Source: Myxococcales bacterium
GTDB lineage: Bacteria > Myxococcota > UBA796 > SXON01
Assembly: GCA_009692585.1 (NCBI GenBank)
Contig: SHYX01000002.1
Coordinates: 1 to 64,000, forward strand
Length of the DNA stretch: 64,000 nucleotides
Reading direction: 5' to 3'
The translations under genes and the position numbers were made by a program. Shown here one piece after another: positions 8,367-16,711 of the stretch. Position 1 is the stretch's first letter; each line of letters begins with the position of its first letter. A model generated the notes under the pieces. The model did not search any database. It was given only the letters and a program-made list of their open reading frames with translations, and was not told the DNA's origin.

Positions 8367-9199
8367 AGCCGGCGCCGCCGGTGCCGCTGGGGTCCGGCGT
8401 CGTCGCGCGGCTCCGTCACCTCGTTCGCGCCTGGCCGGCGCTGCAACAGGTGGCCTTCTCGGGGATGGTGGCCTACCGCGCCGAGATGGCGATCTGGGTG
8501 CTCAGCGCCACGCTGCCGCTGGTGATGTTGTCCTTGTGGAACTCGGCGGCGGCGGCGGGTCCGATCGGGGGGTGGGACCAGCTCGGGTTCACCCGTTACT
8601 TCACCGTGAACCTCCTGGTCCGCCAGCTCACCGGCGCCTGGATCGTGTGGGAGCTCAACTACTCCATCCGCCAGGGCGACCTGTCGCCGCGGCTGTTGCG
8701 GCCGGTGCACCCATTGGCGTTCAACCTTGCGGAAACGTTGGCGGCCCTCCCGTTCCGGTCGGTGATCATCGTGCCGCTGTTGGCGCTCATCGTGGTGTGG
8801 CGGCCGGAGCTGCTCTTTTGGCCGGAGCCGCTGGCCGCTGGCGCGTTCGTCGTGAGCGTGATCCTGGCATTCCTGGCGTCGTGGTCGGTGCAGGCGATGT
8901 TCGGGATGCTCGCCTTCTGGTTCGAGCAGTCGATGGGCTTCTGGTCGGCGTGGTTCGCGATCTGGGCGCTCTGTGCGGGCTACTTCGTGCCACTCGATCT
9001 GTTCCCTCCCGGCCTGGTCGGGGCGATCCGGTGGTTGCCCTTCTACTCGACGCTCGGCGCCCCGATCGACATCGTGCTGGGTCGAGTCGATCCGGTCGCG
9101 ACACTAGGTGTGCAGGCGCTGTGGGTCCTGATCCTGGGCGGCGGGCTCGGCTCGGTGTGGCGCGCCGGCATCCGACGCTACGGCGCGGTGGGCGCCTGA
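8363..9199 (+). CDS. ABC-2 family permease subunit
   Basis: A 278-residue integral membrane protein whose GTG start overlaps the ATPase stop (GTGA). Six hydrophobic spans are visible, beginning after a short Arg-containing N-terminus and including LLFWPEPLAAGAFVVSVILA and a span around FWSAWFAIWALCAGYFV. A conserved-looking loop, LLRPVHPLAFNLAE (about 111-124), matches the 'L-x-P' loop of ABC2_membrane_6/DUF990 permeases. It should form a heterodimer with the next gene product, since the two share layout and the same loop. Substrate unknown. Confidence 0.85.
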   Translation: MKPAPPVPLGSGVVARLRHLVRAWPALQQVAFSGMVAYRAEMAIWVLSATLPLVMLSLWNSAAAAGPIGGWDQLGFTRYFTVNLLVRQLTGAWIVWELNYSIRQGDLSPRLLRPVHPLAFNLAETLAALPFRSVIIVPLLALIVVWRPELLFWPEPLAAGAFVVSVILAFLASWSVQAMFGMLAFWFEQSMGFWSAWFAIWALCAGYFVPLDLFPPGLVGAIRWLPFYSTLGAPIDIVLGRVDPVATLGVQALWVLILGGGLGSVWRAGIRRYGAVGA

Positions 9200-9987
9200 T
9201 GCGGGGCGTCCGGCTCGAGGTCGCGCGGGCGCTGGTGCGGGTGTCGCTTCTGACCGCAATGCAGTATCGCGCCAGCTTCATCGCCGAGATCCTGGTGGGC
9301 GGGCTGTCGGCGTTCGGGGTGGCGGCGCCGCTTTTCCTGGTGTACGCCCGCGTGGACGAGCTGCAGGGCTGGACGCTCGACCAGGCGCTGTTGGTGACCG
9401 GCTTCTTCCTCCTGTACAACGCCTTCGTCGCGGGGTTGATCGAGCCGAACCTCGGCGCGATCGTGGACGGCGTCCGAAGCGGCGCGCTCGACTACCTGCT
9501 CATCCGCCCCGTGGATGCCCAGTTGTTGTTGTCGGTGCGGCGCGTCGCCCCGGTGGCGATCTGGGAACTTCTGGCGGGATTCCTCGTCCTCGGCGTTTCA
9601 TTGGGCCGGCTCGGCGAGCCGTCCGTGGCCTCGATGGCACTCGCCGCGCTGCTTTTCGCTTCCGGCCTCGCCGCCACCTACGGCCTGTGGCTGATGGTCA
9701 TCTGCACCAGCTTCTGGTTCGTTCGCGTCGACAACCTGCGCTTTCTGCTCGGCGCCGTCAGCGACGCAGGGCGGTGGCCGGTGTCGGTGTACGGGCGGGG
9801 AATCCGCATTGCGCTTACGACGGTCATCCCGGTGGCGCTGGTGTCGAGCTACCCGGCGATGGCGCTTCTGGATCGGGTGGATGTCCCGCTCGTGGCCGGC
9901 GCGTTGGGCACCGCGGCGGCGATGCTTGTCGCCTCCAGGATGGTGCTGATGCGGGCGTTGCGGAGCTATTCGAGCGCGAGTAGCTGA
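9199..9987 (+). CDS. ABC-2 family permease subunit
   Basis: A 262-residue polytopic protein starting at an ATG that overlaps the previous stop (TGATG). It has about six membrane spans and the loop LDYLLIRPVDAQLLLSVRR (about 96-114), equivalent to the LLRPVHPL loop of the preceding permease, which supports a paralogous heterodimer. With the ATPase it completes an exporter of the PF06182 type. The last residues are Ser-rich and cytoplasmic. It ends about 50 nt before the convergent frameshifted gene. Confidence 0.85.
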   Translation: MRGVRLEVARALVRVSLLTAMQYRASFIAEILVGGLSAFGVAAPLFLVYARVDELQGWTLDQALLVTGFFLLYNAFVAGLIEPNLGAIVDGVRSGALDYLLIRPVDAQLLLSVRRVAPVAIWELLAGFLVLGVSLGRLGEPSVASMALAALLFASGLAATYGLWLMVICTSFWFVRVDNLRFLLGAVSDAGRWPVSVYGRGIRIALTTVIPVALVSSYPAMALLDRVDVPLVAGALGTAAAMLVASRMVLMRALRSYSSASS

Positions 9988-10039
9988 CGACGGGGCGGGG
10001 TGATCGAGAACGCGTCGTTGGCTCGGCTCCGGGCGCAGT

Positions 10040-10538
10040 TCAGGGAGCGTACTCGACCAGGCAGACGGAGCAATATGGCTTGGACGTATCGTAGGCGATG
10101 ACGATGCGATCGGCGAACGCGGTGACGTGGGGTCGATTGCCGATCGGCGCCACCCTTCTCTGGAGGTGCCGATGGCGCGGACTCGCCGCGGACTCCAGTT
10201 CGCCGTCGGCTTCGACGAGCCGGCCTTCGTTGAGCAGGAAGGTGCCGAAGGCGGCGTGGGCGCGCGTGTCGCGGCGGGCCGCCAGCGCGGCGCGGAACGC
10301 GGCCGCCGCGCGTGCCCGCAGCCCCTCCACGATCGCGACGGCAGCGGGCGCGCGGACCAGTGCGCGCGCGTTCTGCGCCGCCGCCCATGCCTCGGCCGGG
10401 CGTCCGTCCGCCAACAACGATTGCGCCAGGCCCACCCAGGCATCGGCGTCCCGCGCGCTCGGTGCGCTCCGCAAAGACGCGTGCGGCCTCGGCGTAGCGC
10501 CCGGCGGCGTAGAGCGCCGCGCCGGAGGTCCCGGTCAC
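10040..10538 (-). pseudogene. TPR-like protein gene with a one-base frameshift
   Basis: The GTG start at 10538 overlaps the FKBP stop by 4 nt (GTGA). The first 25 codons encode a TPR-like helix pair (ALYAAGRYAEAARVFAER). The frame then loses sense, while the next frame continues the same theme from about 10470 (RDADAWVGLAQSLLADGRPA) to a stop at 10040 with a Cys-x-x-Cys near the end (YCSVCLVEYAP). The switch falls in a GCGCGCGGG run and needs one extra base, so the total of 499 nt is one more than a multiple of three. It may be a real inactivating mutation or a sequence error in a GC run. The intact product would be about 165 residues with two or three TPR units; no signal peptide is seen. 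Confidence 0.6.
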
Positions 10539-11518
10539 TCGCCGGTCGGTTTGGGCACCTTCTCGGTGCGGATCGGCTTCTGCCCCGGTCGCCCGACCGG
10601 CGCGAGCTTGCCGGGAGGCGTCATCGTCGCCCGGGGGCCTTTGGTGGCCTCCTTGATCTCCTTGAGTTCGATGTCGAAGACCAGATCGCCCGACGGTGCG
10701 CCGGGGCGCTTCGCGGTTTCGCCGTAGGCGAGATCGGCGGGGATCCAGAAGCGCGTCTTCTCGCCGACGACCATGAGCTGCAGGCCCTCCGTCCAGCCCG
10801 GGATCACCCGGCCGAGCGGGAAGCTGGCAGGTTTACCTCGCGACACCGAGCTGTCGAACATGGTGCCGTCCTTCTGCCAGCCGGTGTAGTCGACCACCAC
10901 CACCGACTCCTTGTCCGGCCGTTCCTTGCCGGCGCCCTTCTGCAGCACCTTGTAGGACAACCCGGACCTGGTCTTTTTCGCGCCCTTGCTCGGCGCGGCC
11001 ACGTCTTCTGGAGCGGGGATAGGCTTCGGCGCCGGGGTGATCGAGACGAGTTCGACGTCGAAGACCAGCATGCCTGCGGGTTTTCCTGCCTTGCCCTTGT
11101 AGGCGAGGGCTTCGGGGATCCAGAAGCGCGTCTTGTCGCCCACGACCATCAACTGCAGGCCCTCGGTCCAGCCGGCGACGACACGCTCGACGGCGAACGA
11201 TGTGGGCTTTCCCCGCTTGGTGCTGGAGTCGAAGGCCTTGCCGTCCGTGGTCCAGCCGGTGTAGTTGACCGAGACCTTGTCCTTGAGCGCGGGGTGCTCG
11301 GTGCCGGTGCCGGCGGCGAGCACCTTGTAGGCGAGCCCAGAGGCGGTGGTCGTGGCGTCGGCGGGGGCCGCGGCCACGTCGACCGGCGGGGGGATGTCCA
11401 GCGGCGGCTTCTCAGCTTTTCCGACTTTGCCCTTGGTCGCGGCGGGCGGTGCCTCGGCCGCCGGGGCGGGGCTGTCGGCAGTGGAACAGGCGAGGAAGAA
11501 CAGGGTGAGGAGCAACAT
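10535..11518 (-). CDS. Lipoprotein with two FKBP-type peptidyl-prolyl isomerase domains
   Basis: A 327-residue protein. The signal sequence MLLLTLFFLAC ends in a lipobox with Cys11, followed by an Ala/Pro/Lys linker. Two FKBP domains follow at about 60-160 and 185-285. Each shows the family landmarks: VSVNYTGWTTDGKAFDSS and VVDYTGWQKDGTMFDSS, then the nearly identical 'GWTEGLQLMVVG-x-KTRFWIP' blocks, and a C-terminal 'VFD-x-ELV/K' strand. Both appear to keep the catalytic aromatic/Asp set. It probably helps fold proteins in the periplasm. A TGATAGC motif sits 9-20 nt upstream of the start. The downstream TPR gene overlaps it by 4 nt. Confidence 0.92.
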   Translation of the reverse strand: MLLLTLFFLACSTADSPAPAAEAPPAATKGKVGKAEKPPLDIPPPVDVAAAPADATTTASGLAYKVLAAGTGTEHPALKDKVSVNYTGWTTDGKAFDSSTKRGKPTSFAVERVVAGWTEGLQLMVVGDKTRFWIPEALAYKGKAGKPAGMLVFDVELVSITPAPKPIPAPEDVAAPSKGAKKTRSGLSYKVLQKGAGKERPDKESVVVVDYTGWQKDGTMFDSSVSRGKPASFPLGRVIPGWTEGLQLMVVGEKTRFWIPADLAYGETAKRPGAPSGDLVFDIELKEIKEATKGPRATMTPPGKLAPVGRPGQKPIRTEKVPKPTGE

Positions 11519-11607
11519 CGCCGGGCGCTATCACATTAAATCCCGGCGCGCGGGGCTTGCCTGACCAGAAGCACTGGTATAGCGGCGCGCACCCTCAGAG
11601 GCGCTTC
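11519..11607. promoter_or_regulatory. Divergent promoter region between FKBP and lipoprotein genes
   Basis: This gap of 89 nt holds a locally AT-rich patch (TATCACATTAAATCC) and a hexamer motif for each side: TGATAGC on the minus strand (11534-11528), about 9 nt before the FKBP start, and TATAGC on the plus strand (11578-11583), about 24 nt before the lipoprotein ATG. For the plus side a TTGCCT lies 15 nt upstream of TATAGC and could be a -35 box. Confidence 0.45.
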
Positions 11608-12336
11608 ATGATCCGTTTCCTGTTTCCTGCCATCATCCTCGCCGGCTGCGTGCCGAGCGGCATCTTCATGATCACCGTTCCCTACGCTGAGGACTCACTC
11701 GACTGTGCCGTGACCCTCGACGAGAACTTCAGCGATGGCTACCAGCCCGATGGCGATGGCGGTAGCGACGGGCCGTGGACCTACGAAAGCTCGTTCGTCG
11801 GGTCGGACGCGATCTTGTTCTTCCACATCTCCCCCACCGGCGATGGCGCGGTGCTCACCTGGGGCAACGACTCCTACCCCGGCGTCGCCTCGGGCGACGG
11901 GTGGACCTTCAGTTGGCCGACCCACAGCGCATCCGAGAACCTGTCCGAACACAACGACGGCTACGAGTACAACGAGTACACCGTCAGCGATTCCACCGTA
12001 GACATCCACATCGGTCAGGCCCTCTTCGCGGAGCTTGGTGGCACGGTGTCAGGGACGGACAAGTCCGAGTTCACCTGGGAAGAGAACGACAAGTGGGACT
12101 CTGACGAAATCGGGTATGGCAACGGCCAGATCCCATCGTCGGACTACCTCGTCTACAAAGACAGCGGCGACCTGTACCCCCAGGGCAACGACAGCGAAGA
12201 TGACGATTGCGACGACAAGCTCTGCTCCATCACCATCACCGAAGAGTGCACCCAGTCCGCGGTGCCCTTCTACGCCACCCGGGTCGAGGGCAACGACGTC
12301 CTGATGTACAACGACAGCTACGACGACAGCCAGTAG
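11608..12336 (+). CDS. Secreted acidic lipoprotein of unknown function
   Basis: A 242-residue protein starting at ATG 11608; an upstream in-frame ATG would add a leader not suited to export. The signal MIRFLFPAIILAGC carries a lipobox with Cys14. The mature part is rich in Asp, Gly, Ser, Tyr and Trp (DGYQPDGDGGSDGPWTYESS) and has late Cys clusters (DDDCDDKLCSITITEEC), which suggests a calcium-friendly, disulfide-bonded beta protein. I recognise no family. It is followed directly by the hairpin-rich repeat region. Confidence 0.75.
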   Translation: MIRFLFPAIILAGCVPSGIFMITVPYAEDSLDCAVTLDENFSDGYQPDGDGGSDGPWTYESSFVGSDAILFFHISPTGDGAVLTWGNDSYPGVASGDGWTFSWPTHSASENLSEHNDGYEYNEYTVSDSTVDIHIGQALFAELGGTVSGTDKSEFTWEENDKWDSDEIGYGNGQIPSSDYLVYKDSGDLYPQGNDSEDDDCDDKLCSITITEECTQSAVPFYATRVEGNDVLMYNDSYDDSQ

Positions 12337-12697
12337 CGTCGCGCCAGGGCGGGGGGAACCGCGAAGCGGTGCCCCCGCTCAAGCATCGGCGCCGCCTCCG
12401 CCAGCCGTCATCCGGAGGGCCGGACGCTCGCGTACGGCCGGAGGGAACGCCGCGGTAGGGGGGAACCGCGAAGCGGTGCCCCCCCTCCTACAAGGAAGCG
12501 GTGCCCCCGCTCAAGCATCGGCGGTGCCCCCGCTCAAGCATCGGCGCCGCCTCCGCCAGCCGTCATCCGGAGGGGGGAGAGCGGGGCCCGCGTCGCGTTA
12601 GCAACGCGACGCGGGCCGTAGGCCGGACGCTCGCGTACGGCCGGAGGGAACGCCGCGGTAGGGGGGAACCGCGAAGCGGTGCCCCCCCTCCTACAAG
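12337..12697. repeat. 203-nt tandem duplication with strong hairpins
   Basis: The gap between two convergent genes holds direct repeats. A 77-nt block at 12418-12494 recurs exactly at 12621-12697, offset by 203 nt, and the second copy includes the last two codons of the arginase gene. A shorter unit starting GCGGTGCCCCCGCTCAAGC occurs three times in 12366-12541. Each 77-nt block ends in a hairpin with G-run and C-run arms around ACCGCGAAGCGGT. Between the blocks lies a perfect inverted repeat with 15-bp arms and a 3-nt loop (12585-12599 with 12603-12617). No credible gene is present. The hairpins could end transcription from both sides. Confidence 0.75.
12585..12617. terminator. Perfect 15-bp inverted repeat, possible bidirectional terminator
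   Basis: GGCCCGCGTCGCGTT at 12585-12599 pairs perfectly with AACGCGACGCGGGCC at 12603-12617 around a 3-nt loop. It lies between the convergent lipoprotein and arginase genes. There is no following T-run, so factor-independent termination is unproven; the strong stem may instead protect mRNA 3' ends. Confidence 0.4.
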
Positions 12698-13599
12698 ATC
12701 GTCTTGCCGAGCGCGCTCATCAGGAGCCACACGGCAAGTCGGCCCGTGCGGTTCTCGGTGTCGATCACCGGGTTGAGCTCGACCATCTCGAGGCCGAGCA
12801 CCTTCCCGGTTGCCGCCACCTTTTCGCAGATCAGGTGGGACTCGCGCAGGTCGAGCCCGCCCGGCACGGCCGTGCCCACGCCCGGCGCGTGCTGCGGGTC
12901 GACGCCGTCCAGATCGAACGAGAGGTGGATGCCGACGGTGCCGTCCGCGCAGCGGTCGATGGCCTCGCGGACGCACAACGCGGTGCCGCGCTCGTCCAAC
13001 TCGCTCATCGTGTAAACGCGCAGCCCGACCTCGCGCACGAACGCGCGCTCGCCGATGTCGACGTCCCGGGCGCCGACCACACAGACGTTGCGGGCATCCA
13101 ACGCTGGCCGATCCCCGGCCAGGGCCACGAGCTCCGGGGGGCCGTGACCGAGCAGCACCGCCAGCGGCATGCCGTGGATGTTGCCGGTCGGGGAGGAGCC
13201 GGGCGTGTTGACGTCGGTGTGCGCGTCGACCCACAGCACCCCGATGCGCTTCCCGCGTTTACGCCAGAAGCGGGCCATGCCGCTGATGGTGCCGATGGCG
13301 ACCGAGTGGTCGCCGCCGAGCACCACCGGCAGGTGCCCGGCCTCGAGCGCGGCCTCGACCCGGTCGGCCAGTTGCGTGCAGACGCGGGTGATTTCCGTCA
13401 GGTAGCGCGCGTGTTCGTCGCCCGACTCGATCATCTCCTGCGACCGGACGCCGAGCGCGAAGGTCTCCGCGACCTGGATTCCCAGCGATTCCACCCCGGG
13501 CTTGAGCCCGGCGAGGTGGATGGCGGAGGGCCCCATGTCCACCCCGCGGCGGCCGGCGCCGAGGTCCATGTGAACGTTGCCGATGACGATGGAGCGCAT
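12691..13599 (-). CDS. rocF: Arginase
   Basis: A 302-residue ureohydrolase that splits arginine to ornithine and urea with two Mn(II) ions. All three metal motifs are present: GGDHS (95-99), DAHTDVNTP (125-133) and SFDLDGVDP (227-235). The length and the spacing of the motifs fit arginase rather than agmatinase (substrate loop VNTPGSSPTGN). It is cytoplasmic. A GTTAGAC motif lies 7-13 nt upstream of the start (13612-13606). The degenerate aldehyde dehydrogenase homologue is encoded just upstream on the same strand, 16 nt away, so the two may be co-expressed. The 3' end of the gene is copied in the downstream repeat. Confidence 0.93.
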   Translation of the reverse strand: MRSIVIGNVHMDLGAGRRGVDMGPSAIHLAGLKPGVESLGIQVAETFALGVRSQEMIESGDEHARYLTEITRVCTQLADRVEAALEAGHLPVVLGGDHSVAIGTISGMARFWRKRGKRIGVLWVDAHTDVNTPGSSPTGNIHGMPLAVLLGHGPPELVALAGDRPALDARNVCVVGARDVDIGERAFVREVGLRVYTMSELDERGTALCVREAIDRCADGTVGIHLSFDLDGVDPQHAPGVGTAVPGGLDLRESHLICEKVAATGKVLGLEMVELNPVIDTENRTGRLAVWLLMSALGKTIL

Positions 13600-13615
13600 G
13601 CGGGCGTCTAACCGC

Positions 13616-15187
13616 CTACTCGACGTGGACGTCGCCGAGGCCGAGCTCGCCCATGGTCGACTCCTCGTCCCAATCGATGCCGGGGACCAGGTGGGCGGCG
13701 TCGAAGGGGCGGGTCTCGACGATGCCGGCCCGTGGGGCGGTGACGACGCGCATCAGTTCGATGCCCCCGGCGATGCCGGTGCCCGCCCGACCGTGCGGCG
13801 CCGTGGGCAGGCGAAGGCTGGCGCCAATGGTGCTGCGGTTGACGTTGAAGGCGCCGGTGCGCAGCCCCTCCCTGAGCTCGGCCACCACAGGGCTATCGGG
13901 CCTGGCGAACACACTGGTAACCGGACGATACATGGCGCGATTGTGCAAGTCGATCGCCTCATCCGGGCTCTGGACCCGGTAGACCAGGAGCAGCGGGCCC
14001 GGTGGCTCCTCGTTGAGGAAGGGCAGCCCGCCGCGCCAGCGCACGTCGTAGATGCCCGGCGCGCAGTAGTGGCCGCGTCGGCCGGAGAGCTCCATGGCAT
14101 CGCCGTCGCAGAGCGCGACGTGGCCCTTGGCGGTGAGGGTGCGGCAGTACTTCCGAAACCGGGTGCGCAAGGTGTCGCTGATGACCGGCCCCATGAACAC
14201 GTCGTCGTCGAAGCCGTAGCCGACCCGGAGGCGCTGGGCCCGGCGGACGAGGTCGGGCACGATCTCGTCCCAGGCCGCGGTGTGGACGAAGACCCGCGAG
14301 GTCGACGAGCTGCGCTGGCCCGCGGTGAGGAAGGCGCCCACCAGCAACTCGTAGACGGTGCGCTCCCGCGGCGCGTCCTCGTGCACGTAGGCCAGCGCCT
14401 TGCCGCCCGTCTGGAACAGCGTCGGTAGTTCAGGTCGTTCGGAAAGGGCGCGACGGAGGTCGCGGGCGGTTTCGTAGCTGCCGGTGAACAGCAGGGCGTC
14501 GATGCCGGGGTGGTTGACCAGGCGCTGTCCGACCGCGGCCCCGGGGCCCTGGACCAGGTTGAACACCCCGCGCGGGAGCTTCACCCTGTCCCACAGCTCC
14601 GCCACCGTCTGCCCGACCACCGGGCTGTACTTCGACGGCTTGTACACCACGCCGTTGCCGCCGAGAATGGCCGCCGAGGTGGTCAGCACAGCGTTGGTCA
14701 ACGTGAGCACGGACGGATTCACGATGGCCACGACGCCGCGGGCGACGTAGTCGGTGCGTCCGGCGATGTCCTCCATCACCCGCGGGGCGACGAGGCCGAC
14801 CCCGTCGTCAAGCAGCAGATCGAGGGCGCGCAAGCTGGCGGCCACCTCCTGGCGGGCTTCCCACAGGGGCTTCCCGGCCTCGCGCACGATGAGCGACGCC
14901 ACCGGCTCGGCCAGCTCCTGCAGTTGCTCGCGGTAGCGCTGCACCGCGGCGGCGCGCTCCATCAGCCCGGTACGCCTCCAGGTCCGGGCCCCACGTCCGG
15001 CGGCCTCCACGGCGTCGTCGACCGAGCGGAGCGAGAAGGCGAATCGGCCGAGCACATCACGCCGGTCGCCGGGATTGGTGGCGTTGACGTAGCCATCCAC
15101 GATCTCGGGCTTCAGGAACGAGCCCCAGACGTAGTCCCCGCGCCGGAGCACACGATCGGGTAGGCCGGCGGCGGGTGGGGGTGGCAC
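13616..15187 (-). CDS. Aldehyde dehydrogenase superfamily protein lacking catalytic Cys and Glu
   Basis: A 523-residue protein from GTG 15187. It is full length for the family and keeps the fold landmarks: VVYKPSKYSP for cofactor binding, LLFTGSYETARDLRRAL after it, and the C-terminal TPFG-like end region. At the catalytic centre, however, 'F-x-x-GQ-x-C' reads FLTAGQRSSS with Ser (about residue 293) in place of Cys, and 'ELGGK' reads QTGGK with Gln in place of the general-base Glu. The two sit exactly 34 residues apart, as in active enzymes. The usual NFP motif is also replaced (VNPSVL). The closest look is to AstD/P5C-dehydrogenase-like members. It is probably not an aldehyde oxidiser; a binding, structural or different catalytic role next to arginase is inference. 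A TATAGT lies just upstream of the start. Confidence 0.8.
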   Translation of the reverse strand: MPPPPAAGLPDRVLRRGDYVWGSFLKPEIVDGYVNATNPGDRRDVLGRFAFSLRSVDDAVEAAGRGARTWRRTGLMERAAAVQRYREQLQELAEPVASLIVREAGKPLWEARQEVAASLRALDLLLDDGVGLVAPRVMEDIAGRTDYVARGVVAIVNPSVLTLTNAVLTTSAAILGGNGVVYKPSKYSPVVGQTVAELWDRVKLPRGVFNLVQGPGAAVGQRLVNHPGIDALLFTGSYETARDLRRALSERPELPTLFQTGGKALAYVHEDAPRERTVYELLVGAFLTAGQRSSSTSRVFVHTAAWDEIVPDLVRRAQRLRVGYGFDDDVFMGPVISDTLRTRFRKYCRTLTAKGHVALCDGDAMELSGRRGHYCAPGIYDVRWRGGLPFLNEEPPGPLLLVYRVQSPDEAIDLHNRAMYRPVTSVFARPDSPVVAELREGLRTGAFNVNRSTIGASLRLPTAPHGRAGTGIAGGIELMRVVTAPRAGIVETRPFDAAHLVPGIDWDEESTMGELGLGDVHVE

Positions 15188-15208
15188 GGACGCTACTATA
15201 GCGCGCGC

Positions 15209-15952
15209 TCAGCCGGGAGCGCCGAGGCGGGCGCACGCCGCGTCATGCAACGGGATGGCCAGGGAGTGGGCGCGCGCCGTCGCCTGCAGCCACCCGTTCC
15301 GCCACCGCCACTCCTTGATGCCCGCGCGCCAGGAGCCGACCGCGACGCTGTACGCGGAAAGGCGGGCCACGGTGACCTCCGCGGTGAGCGTCGCCCCGAG
15401 CCCGGCCGCGCAGACCGGCAGCAGCTCGGTGACCAGGGCGCCGACGTCGTCTCTGCGGGCAACACTGGCCAGGACCGTCTCCCGGTGGAGGTCCCCGAGC
15501 ACGCCGAACACGGAGAGCCACAGGAGCTTCGCGGTGACCTCGTTGGGGTAGGCGTCGAATCCGGGAAGTACCCGCGCCGGCAGCCCGGCTCGGCTCAGCA
15601 GATACGCCAGGCTGGGGGCGTGGCGCCCCACCAGCACGGACTCGGCGCCCGCCTGGGGGGTGGCGTCGATGCCCGGCACCGCGAACCAGAGCTGCCCCTG
15701 GGTGGCGTGGCCCAGCCCACGCTCCTGGAGCCAGGGGTAGAGCGCCCCGTTCTGGACGATGACAAGATCGTCCGGGCGTGGGCACATCGCGAGCACCGCG
15801 GCGACGTCGTCGGCGCGGGTGCACACCACGATCGGACCGGCGCCGTCGTCGATCGCCTCGCCTCGTCCAAGCAGGCGGGTGTCCACGTCCTGGTCAGCGG
15901 CCAGCCGTGCCAGGGCGCGGCCGATGCGACCGGGGCCGACGATCGTGAGCAT
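15209..15952 (-). CDS. PanE/ApbA-like NAD(P)-binding protein
   Basis: A 247-residue protein beginning with a Rossmann fold, MLTIVGPGRIGRALARLA, in which GPGRIG replaces the usual GxGxxG. The layout (N-terminal dinucleotide domain, helical C-terminal domain with FDAYPNEVTAKLLWLSVFG) resembles ketopantoate reductase, but the protein is shorter than typical PanE (about 300) and the catalytic Lys/Glu set cannot be confirmed by eye. It would act in the cytoplasm on a keto acid or similar substrate. It lies 21 nt upstream of the aldehyde dehydrogenase homologue on the same strand. GATAGC at 15966-15961 is 8-14 nt before its ATG. Confidence 0.6.
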   Translation of the reverse strand: MLTIVGPGRIGRALARLAADQDVDTRLLGRGEAIDDGAGPIVVCTRADDVAAVLAMCPRPDDLVIVQNGALYPWLQERGLGHATQGQLWFAVPGIDATPQAGAESVLVGRHAPSLAYLLSRAGLPARVLPGFDAYPNEVTAKLLWLSVFGVLGDLHRETVLASVARRDDVGALVTELLPVCAAGLGATLTAEVTVARLSAYSVAVGSWRAGIKEWRWRNGWLQATARAHSLAIPLHDAACARLGAPG

Positions 15953-15960
15953 CCGTCCGG

Positions 15961-16177
15961 GCTATCACGGGGCGGGGGGAGAGGGCTCGCCGCCCTCTCC
16001 CCCTACCGCGCCACCAACTCGGGTCCGACCTCCGGCCTCCAACCTACAGTTTCCGGCCTGCGGTGCCCAGCGCGTTGCCCACCGGGCGGGACGTGGCGCT
16101 CTCGCCCTCACCGCGTCCCCCACGCCGCCTGGGCGTTTCATGGCCCTGGGAGCCGCGGCACGCGGCTCAGGTGACTA
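15961..16177 (-). repeat. Interspersed intergenic repeat copy (3'-end-associated family)
   Basis: Read on the minus strand, this segment starts 11 nt after the rhodanese stop with GTCACC, inverted GCCGC arms and GAGCC/GCCATGAAAC-type sequence, and ends with the hairpin GGGGGAGAGGGC/GCCCTCTCCCCC (16000-15971) followed by GATAGC. Its middle (about 16010-16065) matches the segments at 51378-51430 and 53106-53160 closely. The gap between genes holds nothing that looks coding. Confidence 0.65.
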
Positions 16178-16187
16178 TCCCCTCGGT

Positions 16188-16670
16188 TCACGCCAGCTTG
16201 CCCCCGAGCGCCTGCCACGCGGCCACGCCGCCCTCGAGGCTCGTGGCGTTGAACAGGCCCTTGGCGCGCAAGAGCCTGGCTGCGGTCACGCTCCGCATGC
16301 CGTGTGCGCAGTAACAGACAATTTCATTGCACTTCTCCACTTCACGCCAGCGGGCTTCGAGCTGGCCCAGGGGGATGGTGCGTGCGCCGGCGATGATGCC
16401 GTGCCGGGTCTCGTGCGGTTCGCGCACGTCGAGCAGGACCACGGGTTCGCCCGCTTCGACCCGCTCCTTGATCTCCTGGGCCCCCGCTTCGAGGTTGGCG
16501 AGCGCATCCGCGTCGGCGACCGGGCCCTCCTCGCCGGCGGTCACGGACACCGGCCCGCGACCGACCTGGGCAGGGGGCCGAGGGGGCGATGGGGTCGTCG
16601 CCGGCGCCGTCGCGGTCTCGCCCCCCATCCGGGACACCAAGCGCTTTGCAAACGATCGCAGCAGGCCCAT
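16188..16670 (-). CDS. Rhodanese-domain protein
   Basis: A 160-residue protein. Residues 1-60 are an Arg/Pro/Ala-rich leader (FAKRLVSRMGG), perhaps amphipathic. Residues 61-158 form a single rhodanese domain with VVLLDVREPHETRHGIIAGA and the active-site loop CAHGMRS, whose Cys121 would carry the persulfide. Single-domain rhodaneses move sulfane sulfur or act in redox/phosphatase-like roles. The start is preceded by GATAC on the minus strand (16695-16689), and the gene is divergent from a CDP-alcohol phosphotransferase. Confidence 0.85.
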   Translation of the reverse strand: MGLLRSFAKRLVSRMGGETATAPATTPSPPRPPAQVGRGPVSVTAGEEGPVADADALANLEAGAQEIKERVEAGEPVVLLDVREPHETRHGIIAGARTIPLGQLEARWREVEKCNEIVCYCAHGMRSVTAARLLRAKGLFNATSLEGGVAAWQALGGKLA

Positions 16671-16711
16671 CGGCCCTCCGTGGGGCGGGTATCACGATAA
16701 CCGCTTGGGTC

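Noticed and set aside
12501..12776. Plus-strand frame of 91 codons in the repeat region
   Set aside because: Composed of duplicated hairpin sequence and antisense arginase; no start context.
15961..16177. Possible insertion sequence or transposon end
   Set aside because: No transposase gene or target-site duplication is seen; treated as a non-coding repeat copy.
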